From NCBI GenBank assembly GCA_017622995.1, contig JAGAQA010000003.1:62001-126000 (forward strand): 64,000 nucleotides of DNA. Direction: 5' to 3'. A program made the position numbers and the translations under genes. This document shows, in pieces, positions 49,349 through 58,510 of this stretch; the first letter of the stretch is position 1, and every line of letters begins with the position of its first letter. Source of the stretch: Oscillospiraceae bacterium. Its GTDB lineage: Bacteria; Bacillota; Clostridia; Oscillospirales; Oscillospiraceae. Below the pieces are notes generated by a model. That model was given only the letters and a program-made list of their open reading frames with translations, ran no database searches and was not told the DNA's origin.

Positions 49349-49418
49349 ACTATCCCCCATATTAAGGTGCTGCTGCCTTGGTGTTAAAATCTCTTAACCA
49401 GAACTCGCTATGTCAGAT

Positions 49419-50459
49419 TTATTGAACAAACAGGTTTTCGCGCAAGTATTTATAATAGGCGCGCTTCAGCTTTTCTTCGGTTGCTGCTTGGTCATACGTA
49501 CCGTCCAAAACGGAGTGGACAATGGAAAGAAACAGCTTTCGATCACATATCTGCACAGGAAGGTGTTGCTCATATACTTTAGTAATCATCTCATCCGTGT
49601 ATACATCCGCAAAGTCCTTGATGGGGTTGATGATTCCAGGAGCAAACATTATGACTACATTAAACATTTCGCGCATTTCTTTTTGCTTATAGAATCCCCG
49701 ACGATAATAGTCAGCGTAACGGAGAATATCCATGCCGCTAAAGTCCAGATACAGAACGCGTAGAAGCATTTGTAAAGCCTGCTCGCGCTTACCTTCCTCG
49801 TTTAGCAACTGGTACATGAATAAATATTGTGTCCGGCCAAAATCCTGCGGTCCTCTTGACAACTGCTCATTAAAAATTGCCCACATATTATCATAGTAGC
49901 TACGACCAGGAACTTTGCGGGCGTCATACTCTTGCCATCCAATACCCCAGTTTTTGTGCTTGTGGACCATAACATAGTCGGCATGGTCAGCTAAGAAGCT
50001 TTGTCCCAAGGCTGAAAGCATGTACAGCTTATCTGGACAGTATTTCTCTATCAAGGAGGTATCTGCGTTATTTGCAATGCGCCAAACAAGTGCATCCTTT
50101 TTACCTGTCGTGGATTCTCCAAGCACAGAAAGTATCTCTTTCAGATCTGTGACTTTTAGCGAATTTAATGTCTGCTCAACAGAGGCCTCAGTAAAATAAC
50201 CTTCGGCAATAAGACCTCTGTGGTATTTTGAAGGATTCCGGATCCCACACTCATACAGAAAGTATCTAGCATAGCTATCATTAGCCCGAATCGGGGCAGC
50301 TTTGCTGTGTGCCCACAGGAATATCGTTTTTGCGTAATCGCCTTGCAACGGTGGAATGTCCGGATCGTTATGAACGAACTCCGTTTTTTCCGTAACTGTG
50401 ACACTGATTATGGACTGAGCTTTTTCTTCCTTCTTGAACAGGTTAGAAAAGAATCCCAT
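49419..50459 (-). CDS. SAP-domain protein of unknown function
   Basis: A 346-residue soluble protein. After a basic N-terminus (FFSNLFKKEEK), residues about 97-140 form a SAP-type helix pair (TLNSLKVTDLKEILSVLGESTTGKKDALVWRI; core LKVTDLKEILSVLG and GKKDALVWRI), which binds DNA or RNA. The rest is helical (YYDNMWAIFNEQL, MLLRVLYLDFSG). I recall similar SAP proteins only as hypotheticals. It has its own palindromic promoter and lies before the end of the giant helicase gene on the same strand. Confidence 0.7.
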   Translation of the reverse strand: MGFFSNLFKKEEKAQSIISVTVTEKTEFVHNDPDIPPLQGDYAKTIFLWAHSKAAPIRANDSYARYFLYECGIRNPSKYHRGLIAEGYFTEASVEQTLNSLKVTDLKEILSVLGESTTGKKDALVWRIANNADTSLIEKYCPDKLYMLSALGQSFLADHADYVMVHKHKNWGIGWQEYDARKVPGRSYYDNMWAIFNEQLSRGPQDFGRTQYLFMYQLLNEEGKREQALQMLLRVLYLDFSGMDILRYADYYRRGFYKQKEMREMFNVVIMFAPGIINPIKDFADVYTDEMITKVYEQHLPVQICDRKLFLSIVHSVLDGTYDQAATEEKLKRAYYKYLRENLFVQ

Positions 50460-50491
50460 AGCAGTACCTCCTTGTCCTTGGGTATATACCA

Positions 50492-50520
50492 ATAATACTG
50501 CTTTGACAGACCTCTGTCAA
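50492..50520 (-). promoter_or_regulatory. Promoter with embedded palindrome for the SAP gene
   Basis: On the minus strand TTGACA (50520-50515) and TATTAT (50497-50492) are spaced 17 bases. The -35 box is one arm of the perfect inverted repeat TTGACAG-ACCT-CTGTCAA (50503-50520), so a repressor there would block the promoter. Confidence 0.75.
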
Positions 50521-50540
50521 TAATGCCGGCAAATTGCAGA

Positions 50541-50569
50541 TTGACGGATAAAATGAATTCTCATATAAT
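50541..50569 (+). promoter_or_regulatory. Consensus-like promoter with no gene downstream
   Basis: TTGACG (50541-50546) and TATAAT (50564-50569) are spaced exactly 17 bases. It points into a gap that has no plausible protein gene on that strand. Confidence 0.75.
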
Positions 50570-50575
50570 GAAAGC

Positions 50576-50755
50576 ATAGCTGCACTTTAGAAAAGAGAGA
50601 ACGGTAGCTATGGAACTAAAGTAAAGAAACCAATGGAATATAACGAGAAAAGCTGCAATATTCAAAATCATGAAAGAGACCGATTTTGTATTTTTCAACT
50701 GAGTTCTACACAAGGATCCCCGTTCAGATATGGAAATCTGAACGGGGACTTTCGT
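50576..50755 (+). ncRNA. Candidate small RNA between the SAP and giant helicase genes
   Basis: A strong promoter upstream and the hairpin CCCCGTTCAGAT-N6-ATCTGAACGGGG (50718-50747) followed by ACTTTCGTT delimit a transcription unit of about 180 bases. The only frames inside are MELK-stop and a 41-codon frame that runs through the hairpin without a ribosome site. Its 3' end lies against the stop codon of the giant gene on the opposite strand. It may be a regulatory RNA or a decayed gene. Confidence 0.45.
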
Positions 50756-50758
50756 TAG

Positions 50759-53700
50759 TTAGAAGCTTTTTAAGGTTGCTTCAGCGCGGGCAGTGCCACC
50801 GGCGGACAGGACATAAGTGCCATTTGTACCGCGGGTGATTCCCCCCTGACCCTCGGCGTATTGAATACCCAACGCCAGCTGAGACAGCACATTACCGCCC
50901 AGTCGGGTATAGCCCAGCATCTTGGCAGTCTCACGGAGCAAATCCTCCTGTGCCATACTAACCTGTTCATACAGGACAGTATAAATGGCATTGGCGACTT
51001 CCTGTACAGGGATATCCCGTACATCCCGGCGGTTTTCGCCATCGCCGCTGACACGGAACCCGACATAGGCATCGGGATTCTGATCCTGCTTCCAGTAGAA
51101 TACAACATTGTCCTGTTGGGTTGTCTTGGGACTCATTTTCCGCAGGATCGTTCCCATATGCCCCTGGATCCTGCTGCCTGCACGGGCAATGCCATAGCTT
51201 TGAACAACTCTCCGAATGAGTGTAGACTGACTGACAGGCGCCTCAGCATCGATTACCAGTGCAATTTTCCTTTGGATATCCCGGATGTACTGCGGTTCGG
51301 TAAACAAATCTGAGGGCAGGAATTTTACAGGTACGATTGCAGCCTTGTAAATCGGCGCAGATTTTACCATAGCAGGTGCTGGCTCAGATGCATTGCTCTG
51401 CAGCTTGACTGCCATGTCTTCAGGAATGACTACTTCCGGCGCGGGAGCAACTTCCGCCACACCGCTTTGAATCTCCTGCAGCTTACTCAAAATCCGGTTC
51501 AGTTCCTTTTGGCGATTATCCCACCAATCCATGCACCAAACTCGCAGAATGTTCCAACCAAGACTATTCAGAACGTTGATTTGGGCGATTTCCCGGTCAC
51601 GAGTAGTCTTGGCTGTGCCATATCCGTTTCCATCCAGCAGAATACCCAGTATATACTCCTCGGGATTCTCTGGATCAATCACACCGATATCAATGCGGTA
51701 CTCAGACCGACCAACAGAAAGGTCTGTCTCATAACCCTTTTCTTTCAAAGCCTTACAGATAGCGGTGGCAATGCCGTCATGGCTTTTCCGTTTTGTTTGC
51801 ATATCTGCTTCTTCCATCGCCAGTGTTCTGCCTTCCGCATATTCCAGGAAGCTCCGCAGGGCGGCAACACCCTCTGCTTTGGTGCGATTCAAATCCAACT
51901 GCTCAGAGCGCAAGGTGGAGAAGACCATCATTTCACACCGGGCACGGGATACTGCAACATTCAGCCGCCGCCAACCGCCGTCACGGTTCAGCGGGCCAAA
52001 GTTCATGTAAACCTTGCCATTTTCATCCGGGCCAAAGCCAATGGAGAACAGAATCACATCCCGTTCATCGCCCTGAACATTTTCCAGGTTTTTAATAAAC
52101 AGCGGCTCTTCTGCACCGTAGACCCATTTTTCCAGCTGGGCATCCTGCGTGCAGGCTTCGTTCAGCAAGTCATCAATGAGATGCTGTTGGGAAATGTTGA
52201 AGGTCACAACACCAAGGCTTTGCTTAGACAGTTCAGGGTCTTTGTATCTGCGCTTGATTTCCGCCACAACCGCTTCGGCTTCTGCTTTGTTTGTGCGGGT
52301 CTTGCCACGGTCAAATACACCGTCCACATGGATTAGTCTCACCTTGGATTCCCGGTCATTCACAGAGGGGAAAGTAAGCAGCTTGTTTTCATAGAACTGA
52401 CTGTTGCTGAACGCAATCAGGCTTTCATGCCGGCTGCGGTAATGCCACAGCAGATGGGACTGGGGCATATTCAGCGCAAGGCAATCATCCAGGATGCTCT
52501 CCAAGTCCTCTGCTTCCAGATTATCCTCATCTACTGCATTGGTGGCAAAGAAGGAGGTAGGCGGCATCTGCTTGGGGTCACCTACGATAACCGCGTCTTT
52601 CCCTCTGGCCAGAACACCCACGGCCTTACAGGTGGGCAGCTGAGATGCTTCGTCAAAAACCACAATATCAAAGGGCTCCCGCTTGGGATCTAAGTACTGA
52701 GCAGCAGAAATAGGGCTCATAAGCATACAGGGACAAAGTCTGGGCAGCAGATTGGGAATTTGGTCAAATAGTTTCCGAATACTGACTCCTCGGCCGCCGC
52801 TCTTGATACACCGCTGCAGAATGCCCAACTCGGAGCTATGGGCAGCTTCCCTGGTGAAATTGGGAACCTTGCTTGCCAGCCGGCAATAGATTTCCTGCTG
52901 GGAAAGTCGAGTCCATTCCTTGTCGAGGCGCTTATACTGCTGTATCTTCTCGTTAAACACAGCACCGGAGAATTGACTGAGCGCACCGCTTTCGTCAATG
53001 GCATCAGCAATGAGTCCCTGCAGCAGCGCCTTTTTGTAGGCAGCAAGCACATCGATGTCAGCGCCTGTTTCATAGCTTGCAGCCACATTGGCAAGGCCGA
53101 TTGACTTTGCTTCTGTAGCGGATGCCACATAAGCAATCCACTCTTTGAGTTCATCAGCGTGGTCCAGAATGGTACGGCAAAGGGCAAGCTGACCATCCAG
53201 CCAGGATGCTTCCTCTTTCTGAACAATCCCCAGAAGATTATCAAAGTTTACCTTGGCTTCCTTGAAAGCCGCCATCCCACTCCTGAGGCCATAGACAGCA
53301 TCCTTGATTTCTGCCTTGCCGCCGAAGCTTTGCATCAAATCGAAACTCCCCTGCAAGCTGTAAAGTGCCTGGGCACTGGTCTGGGCAGTACTGGCAAGCT
53401 GAGCAATTTTACTCCAATCCGTTCCCTTTCCGTTATAAAACGCACCTAAGTCCTGCCCGTATTTCTGAAGCAATTCCGCAGCGGCTTTCCTTTCAGCCTG
53501 ATAATCCCGCAGAGCCACAATATGAACCCGGAGAGAGTCCTTGTCCATAGGAGTCTTGGCATATGCACCCACAGTTTTGCTTAGTTTATTCATGCCCATC
53601 ATTTTCGGCAGGAACCACTTGGAAGAAATCTCCACGAACCGGGCAAACAACTGCCCGCCATCCTGGTCCAAGAAACTGGGATCGAAATTACTAAGAAGCT

Positions 53701-56700
53701 GTTGCTCCATATTGTTTGCCGTGATAGAATGCTGTGCCAGTTTTCCCACTTCCTCAAAATAGAACTGGGGGGAGGTGGTTTTTGCCCAGGCCGCAGGCAT
53801 ATCGTACCAGCAAGCCAGATTATCGGCAATGCTGGACAGCCGCTGCAAATCTTCAAAGCTGGCTGGCTGCTTTTCACCCAGAATCTGAACCAATCTCTGG
53901 GTATGGGCGCTGATCGTCTGGATTTGAGCAATATACGCATCCACAGTTGCTTTCAGACTGCTGCGGATGTTTTGATTGTACTGGGTGCAAGAGACCATCT
54001 TCAGCGGATGGTTGCAGGGATGCCCCACTTCCTTTGCGGCGGCAATCATCCGCTCCACCGTGAGCTGCTGCTGTTCAATATCCGCCTTTGTGAGACCGCT
54101 TACGAAACTGCGGTCAAAGGGGGTAATGTCTGCTGCATCCCTGTAACGCTCGTAGTCATTGATCAGGGTATATAGAGTGCTGCCGCATTTCTGCAATTTA
54201 TGAAGCTGCTGAACATAGGCGTCCAGCTCAGAGCGCATTGCTGCAATTTGCTCTGCCTTGGCAGCATATTCCTCCGCCGTGCGCACTTTTGTGACTTCGG
54301 TAGCTTTGCGAAGCTGCTCCAAAACATCCTTCTTCTTGGATTTGTTGGAGTGAAGCTCCAAACAGAACGGTCCAATGCCAATGTTCTCAAGGCGTTTCTG
54401 TACCACTTCCAGAGCCGCCATCTTCTCCGCCACAAACAGTACGCTTCTTCCTTGCGCCAGCGCATTTGCAATCAGGGAAGTGATGGTCTGGGACTTACCA
54501 GTCCCAGGAGGACCATGAAGCACGAAGCTTTCTCCACTACAGGCCGCCTGTATAGCATAAAGCTGAGAAGCATCTGCGCTCATGGGTAACAGCACATTAT
54601 TTTCATTGACCTTATCGCCAATCTCCAAAGGCTGGGCATCCCAGCAGAGCTTACCTTCGATCAGGCTGCGAACAACCTTGTTCCGCAGCAGGTCATCGGT
54701 ACGGTTGCGGATATCATTCCACATCACAAACTGGGAGAAGGAGAAAATACCAATACTGGCAGTTTCCAACACATCCCAATGGGGTTGTTCCATAACCGCT
54801 TTACGCAGAATTGTCAGCACCCGGCGAATGTCGATGCCATGCTCATCAGCAGGCAGCGGATCAACGCCCTTGACCACAATGCCAAAGTCCTGTTTTAGCT
54901 TTTCAAGCAATGTCACATTCATCTGGGGATCATCATCCCGCAGACGAATCACATAGCCCTGTGCGGCAGATTTACGCACCATTTCAATGGGGAGCAGAAT
55001 GATCGGTGCATAGCGAGCTTTGGTGCTTCGCTTGTTCTCAAACCATCGCAGCATACCCAGTGCCAGATACAGGGTGTTGGCACCGTTTTCTTCCAAGGCA
55101 GTTTTGGCGGTGCGGTAAAGTTCCTTGATGGACTTGTTCAGTTCGGCCTCCGTCAGAACAGAGCGCAAACGCTTATTCTCGAATTCTGCTTTGATAATGC
55201 TGGAGGCTCCTGTTTCATACAGGGTCTCAAATGTCAGATCCGTGGCACGCATATCTGCGGGTCTGGGCAGAATGGTATACTCGCTGCCGTCCGCCAGAAC
55301 ATTTTCCAGCTCGTCCAGAGAGCTGGTAAGCAGCGGTAACTGCGTTTTGGTCAGGCGCAGGTTGATAAGCGTATTGCGCATGCCAAGATCCAGAAGCTTT
55401 CGCTCCCACTGCACCTTCCTGGGAATACTTTCATCCTTCGCATTGGGATCAATGTGGATGGTTTCATCCAGTTTCGTAGGTGCGGTCATATTCTCTCCCT
55501 TGAAGGAAGCATCATGCTCAATCACCCAACGATCCCCGGTGTGGAGCCTCTGGGGCAGCGGAGAAATATGGCTCATACGGGCACGGTGTACATCAACGAT
55601 GCACTCCAACGGCATCCGGGTAATATTATCTTCGCCCTGGTGTCTGGCATCGTCAAACGAACGATCCTTACCAGTTGTGACAAAGGTTGTTTCAATAACA
55701 GCAATCTCATTGACGCCGGAAGCCAGTCGCTTAGTGATCAGAGAAACATCATCCTGGACGCACTCCGGGAACATCCTCTCTTCCAGCCAAACGCCGGTAA
55801 AGATATGACCGACGGTAGTAATCAGCAGCGGATGTAAGCCCACTGCTTCCAAACAGGAAGCATACAGCAGGGTCAAATCTAAGCAGGTGCCCAGTTTCTG
55901 CTGCAATACCATATCACACAACCGTACCCGCTGACCGATCCGTTCAAAACTGGCAGGGGGATTGATATAAGCGATCGCCCGTTCTTTGATAGCTGTAAAG
56001 ATAGCTGCCGCCTGGCTCAACACTCGGTTGGGGTCCTGAGACTGATAGCCATCCATAGAGGTATCGCCGGTCCACTGTCCCAGAAATTCCGTTGCTCTGG
56101 CAATGATCCTTGCCAGTTCCGGGTGGTTAGGCGTAACAAAAGCAGCTAGCAGCTCCGGGTACAGGCCAATACCGTGCCACTCATCAAAAGCAAACACAGT
56201 GGTTTCGGCATTATCGGAAGCGAGTACCTCTCCATTACTTTCCAGGCTGATATGCAATACGCCCGTGACCTTTTCCGTCATGCCGGCTAAGTATTCACCA
56301 TTCAGAATCAGCTTGGGTCTGGAGATAGTAATGGCTTTCTTTGCAGGCAAATGGTCAATATGTCGGGTAAAAGGCAAGGCAAATTCCGGTGCTGCTGTGA
56401 TGTGCAGATCCACGTTTTCGATGACAGCATCCGTGGCATTTTCGATCGTAATAGACTGAATGGCAACAGCGCCATTTTGCTGCATGGCGTAATTAATAAC
56501 CGGCAATACCGCCACATCCATACGGATGGGATCATCACCAATGCAATCTGTTTCCTCGACGGTCAGGGGCAGATTCTTAGCCGCCTGGTCTGCTTTCTCT
56601 GCCCGGTCATTCCGGGACGCATCCGATGCAGCAGTGCGAATTTCTTCCACAGCTGCCATCAGGGCGTTAATTTTCTCCTCCTGCATTTGCAGAATTTTGG

Positions 56701-57133
56701 CGAAGTCAGTTTGTTGGGTAGGATTCTCCGGCAATTTATATTCTGCCGCATGGAAAGACCAATCGCCGTAGACCTCCATCAACCAACAACACAGATTAAA
56801 TGCAATATGGAGCAATGCCGCCGCCCGTTCCTGGGAGTCCAAGCCTGAATGAACCGCATCGTTTCTGGCTTTGCGCAGGGTATAAAACATATCGTCAATC
56901 CGCTTGGGTAGAAGGTCTGCGTATTTTAGCGCCCGGATGCGGTCTGCATGTGTGGTCTGCTCCGGCAAATCAATCTTCTCAAAGGTGCAGATCTCCTGTG
57001 CCACCCGCTCTGCCAGCACACCAAGTTTATAGATACAAGTATTGGCATCTGCGTATAGATACAGCTCCGCCATCTTTCCAATCTGCGCAATATCCGGCCA
57101 GTATTTTGCCATAAAATCAAAATTCGAAGCCAT
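50759..57133 (-). CDS. Giant DUF4145/DUF4011 SF1 helicase with Vsr/MTES-like nuclease and DUF3320
   Basis: A 2,124-residue protein. Order of parts: DUF4145-like N-terminus (about 1-140; LGVLAERVAQEIC, LRKARNDAVHSG); a middle part with a transglutaminase-like Cys/His region (LGTCLDLTLLYASCLEAVG, TVGHIFTGVWL, about 412-450); DUF4011 (about 575-660; RKLLDLGMRNTLINL); SF1 helicase with Walker A LHGPPGTGKSQTI (about 870), Walker B VVFDEASQLP (about 1490), ENVQGDERDV and LNVAVSRARCEM (about 1730); an MTES_1575/Vsr-like nuclease (YRIDIGVID to LGWNILRVWCMDWW, about 1810-1870); and a DUF3320-like end. Related DUF4011-helicase-Vsr proteins belong to phage-defence arrays. The nuclease strand reads GILLDG where relatives have an acidic residue, so cleavage activity is doubtful. 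Confidence 0.88.
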   Translation of the reverse strand: MASNFDFMAKYWPDIAQIGKMAELYLYADANTCIYKLGVLAERVAQEICTFEKIDLPEQTTHADRIRALKYADLLPKRIDDMFYTLRKARNDAVHSGLDSQERAAALLHIAFNLCCWLMEVYGDWSFHAAEYKLPENPTQQTDFAKILQMQEEKINALMAAVEEIRTAASDASRNDRAEKADQAAKNLPLTVEETDCIGDDPIRMDVAVLPVINYAMQQNGAVAIQSITIENATDAVIENVDLHITAAPEFALPFTRHIDHLPAKKAITISRPKLILNGEYLAGMTEKVTGVLHISLESNGEVLASDNAETTVFAFDEWHGIGLYPELLAAFVTPNHPELARIIARATEFLGQWTGDTSMDGYQSQDPNRVLSQAAAIFTAIKERAIAYINPPASFERIGQRVRLCDMVLQQKLGTCLDLTLLYASCLEAVGLHPLLITTVGHIFTGVWLEERMFPECVQDDVSLITKRLASGVNEIAVIETTFVTTGKDRSFDDARHQGEDNITRMPLECIVDVHRARMSHISPLPQRLHTGDRWVIEHDASFKGENMTAPTKLDETIHIDPNAKDESIPRKVQWERKLLDLGMRNTLINLRLTKTQLPLLTSSLDELENVLADGSEYTILPRPADMRATDLTFETLYETGASSIIKAEFENKRLRSVLTEAELNKSIKELYRTAKTALEENGANTLYLALGMLRWFENKRSTKARYAPIILLPIEMVRKSAAQGYVIRLRDDDPQMNVTLLEKLKQDFGIVVKGVDPLPADEHGIDIRRVLTILRKAVMEQPHWDVLETASIGIFSFSQFVMWNDIRNRTDDLLRNKVVRSLIEGKLCWDAQPLEIGDKVNENNVLLPMSADASQLYAIQAACSGESFVLHGPPGTGKSQTITSLIANALAQGRSVLFVAEKMAALEVVQKRLENIGIGPFCLELHSNKSKKKDVLEQLRKATEVTKVRTAEEYAAKAEQIAAMRSELDAYVQQLHKLQKCGSTLYTLINDYERYRDAADITPFDRSFVSGLTKADIEQQQLTVERMIAAAKEVGHPCNHPLKMVSCTQYNQNIRSSLKATVDAYIAQIQTISAHTQRLVQILGEKQPASFEDLQRLSSIADNLACWYDMPAAWAKTTSPQFYFEEVGKLAQHSITANNMEQQLLSNFDPSFLDQDGGQLFARFVEISSKWFLPKMMGMNKLSKTVGAYAKTPMDKDSLRVHIVALRDYQAERKAAAELLQKYGQDLGAFYNGKGTDWSKIAQLASTAQTSAQALYSLQGSFDLMQSFGGKAEIKDAVYGLRSGMAAFKEAKVNFDNLLGIVQKEEASWLDGQLALCRTILDHADELKEWIAYVASATEAKSIGLANVAASYETGADIDVLAAYKKALLQGLIADAIDESGALSQFSGAVFNEKIQQYKRLDKEWTRLSQQEIYCRLASKVPNFTREAAHSSELGILQRCIKSGGRGVSIRKLFDQIPNLLPRLCPCMLMSPISAAQYLDPKREPFDIVVFDEASQLPTCKAVGVLARGKDAVIVGDPKQMPPTSFFATNAVDEDNLEAEDLESILDDCLALNMPQSHLLWHYRSRHESLIAFSNSQFYENKLLTFPSVNDRESKVRLIHVDGVFDRGKTRTNKAEAEAVVAEIKRRYKDPELSKQSLGVVTFNISQQHLIDDLLNEACTQDAQLEKWVYGAEEPLFIKNLENVQGDERDVILFSIGFGPDENGKVYMNFGPLNRDGGWRRLNVAVSRARCEMMVFSTLRSEQLDLNRTKAEGVAALRSFLEYAEGRTLAMEEADMQTKRKSHDGIATAICKALKEKGYETDLSVGRSEYRIDIGVIDPENPEEYILGILLDGNGYGTAKTTRDREIAQINVLNSLGWNILRVWCMDWWDNRQKELNRILSKLQEIQSGVAEVAPAPEVVIPEDMAVKLQSNASEPAPAMVKSAPIYKAAIVPVKFLPSDLFTEPQYIRDIQRKIALVIDAEAPVSQSTLIRRVVQSYGIARAGSRIQGHMGTILRKMSPKTTQQDNVVFYWKQDQNPDAYVGFRVSGDGENRRDVRDIPVQEVANAIYTVLYEQVSMAQEDLLRETAKMLGYTRLGGNVLSQLALGIQYAEGQGGITRGTNGTYVLSAGGTARAEATLKSF

Positions 57134-57181
57134 TCCATGTCCCTCCCCGTTGTATTTGCGAGTTTTTAAGGGTTTGTAATG

Positions 57182-57210
57182 ATTTTACCACGACAAGCTG
57201 CTCGTCGCAA
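57182..57210 (-). promoter_or_regulatory. Promoter of the giant helicase gene
   Basis: On the minus strand TTGCGA (57210-57205) and TAAAAT (57187-57182) are spaced 17 bases. The spacer holds the short inverted repeat CGAC-N9-GTCG. The rest of the 348-base gap to 57481 shows no gene and no clear plus-strand promoter. Confidence 0.55.
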
Positions 57211-57481
57211 TACCCAGATGTGTCAAATACAGGGAGATTCTCAAAGCATTTGGAAAAGAAAAAATTCGCTTAAATTTTTGAGAATCTGGAGACATTATGA
57301 AGGCAAGAACAGAACTGAAGTCGCCAAAAGAATAGAATTCTTATTGAATATCCTACGTATGTGGTGTAAAATCAAAATACAAACGGTCAATATGAGCATT
57401 GGGTTCGCAGCATTTACACTCCCTATTCATGAAGGTGGTTGTTTGCACCTTCGCATTCAGATATTAGATGGGAGGTTCATT

Positions 57482-58510
57482 ATGGAGGAAAAAGGAAAAG
57501 GGGCATTTGCAGGATTGAAGGCGGCTGCGCAGAAAGGACTGGCCTCAATTGATGTAGAAGCAATCAAGGACAAAGCTGCCGAAGCTACGGGGACACTACT
57601 GACAAAAGCCGAGGAAGTGAAAGATGCGGCAGTTGCAGTCAAAGATGATATTGCAGACAAGCTGACAGAACTTGACCGTATGCTTCAGGAATCGGTCACA
57701 GAGTACAACGATGCATATACCATTATGAATGATAAAGGCGTGCAACTCTTTGTGGAGCGCAGCCGCTCAATTGATACAATAGTTTTTGTTGAGGTCCTTG
57801 TTAACAGCATTGCCAATCGCCCCAAATCTTTTGATACAGAGTTTGAGGAGATCCGCACAAACAGAAGAAAGTTTACAGATTCCTGTGAATTTGCAAATCG
57901 TGAATTGACAGAAGCAAGAAAAGCAGCTACAGGAGCCGGTGCAGGATTGGCTGCTGGTGCATCTGTCGCGTTTATGGCACCTACCGCTGCGATGTGGATT
58001 GCAACCACATTTGGAACAGCATCTACCGGAGCTGCCATTTCAACACTCTCCGGCGCAGCAGCGACAAATGCGGCATTGGCCTGGCTCGGCGGCGGAGCGA
58101 TTGCAGCGGGAGGCGGTGGCATGGCCGCAGGCAACGCTTTCTTGGCATTAGCTGGTCCTGTTGGTTGGACAATCGTCGGTGCAACACTGCTGTCGTCTAT
58201 TCTGATTTTTACAGCCAAGAAAACCAAGCTTAATAAGCAGAAGAATGAAGAAATTCTTGCCATTAAGCAGAATACAGAGTTAGTGCACGAAATGGATGCA
58301 CAAATCGGGACAATTCTTTCTGAAACATCCGAAGTACGCAACAAATTAAATGAAATGTATTTGAAAGCAGTTTCACTGTTTGGAACGGACTACTTATCTC
58401 TGAACAATGAGCAGAAGTATTTGCTTGGTGCTTTGGTGAATAACACAAAGGCACTGGCTGCATTGTTCGGAAAAATGATTGGAGTAGAAGATGGAGAAGA
58501 GTCTGAGTAA
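57482..58510 (+). CDS. Glycine-zipper membrane protein with helical flanks
   Basis: A 342-residue protein. The first 150 residues are helical and Lys/Glu/Ala-rich (IKDKAAEATGTLLTKAEEVKD). Residues about 145-245 form a long Gly/Ala-rich hydrophobic hairpin (GAGAGLAAGASVAF, AWLGGGAIAAGGGGMAAGNAFL cut here to GGGAIAAGGGGMAAG, GPVGWTIVGATLLSS), a glycine zipper as seen in pore-forming or membrane-remodelling proteins. The end is again helical. The start MEEKGK follows GGGAGGTTCATT. It overlaps the next gene by 20 bases. It may be a membrane-acting effector; I know no described homologue. Confidence 0.72.
   Translation: MEEKGKGAFAGLKAAAQKGLASIDVEAIKDKAAEATGTLLTKAEEVKDAAVAVKDDIADKLTELDRMLQESVTEYNDAYTIMNDKGVQLFVERSRSIDTIVFVEVLVNSIANRPKSFDTEFEEIRTNRRKFTDSCEFANRELTEARKAATGAGAGLAAGASVAFMAPTAAMWIATTFGTASTGAAISTLSGAAATNAALAWLGGGAIAAGGGGMAAGNAFLALAGPVGWTIVGATLLSSILIFTAKKTKLNKQKNEEILAIKQNTELVHEMDAQIGTILSETSEVRNKLNEMYLKAVSLFGTDYLSLNNEQKYLLGALVNNTKALAALFGKMIGVEDGEESE

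Noticed and set aside
57179-57481. N-terminal extension of 101 codons for the glycine-zipper protein
   Set aside because: The extension reads through the promoter region of the divergent helicase gene, and GGGAGG stands at the right distance before the Met at 57482.
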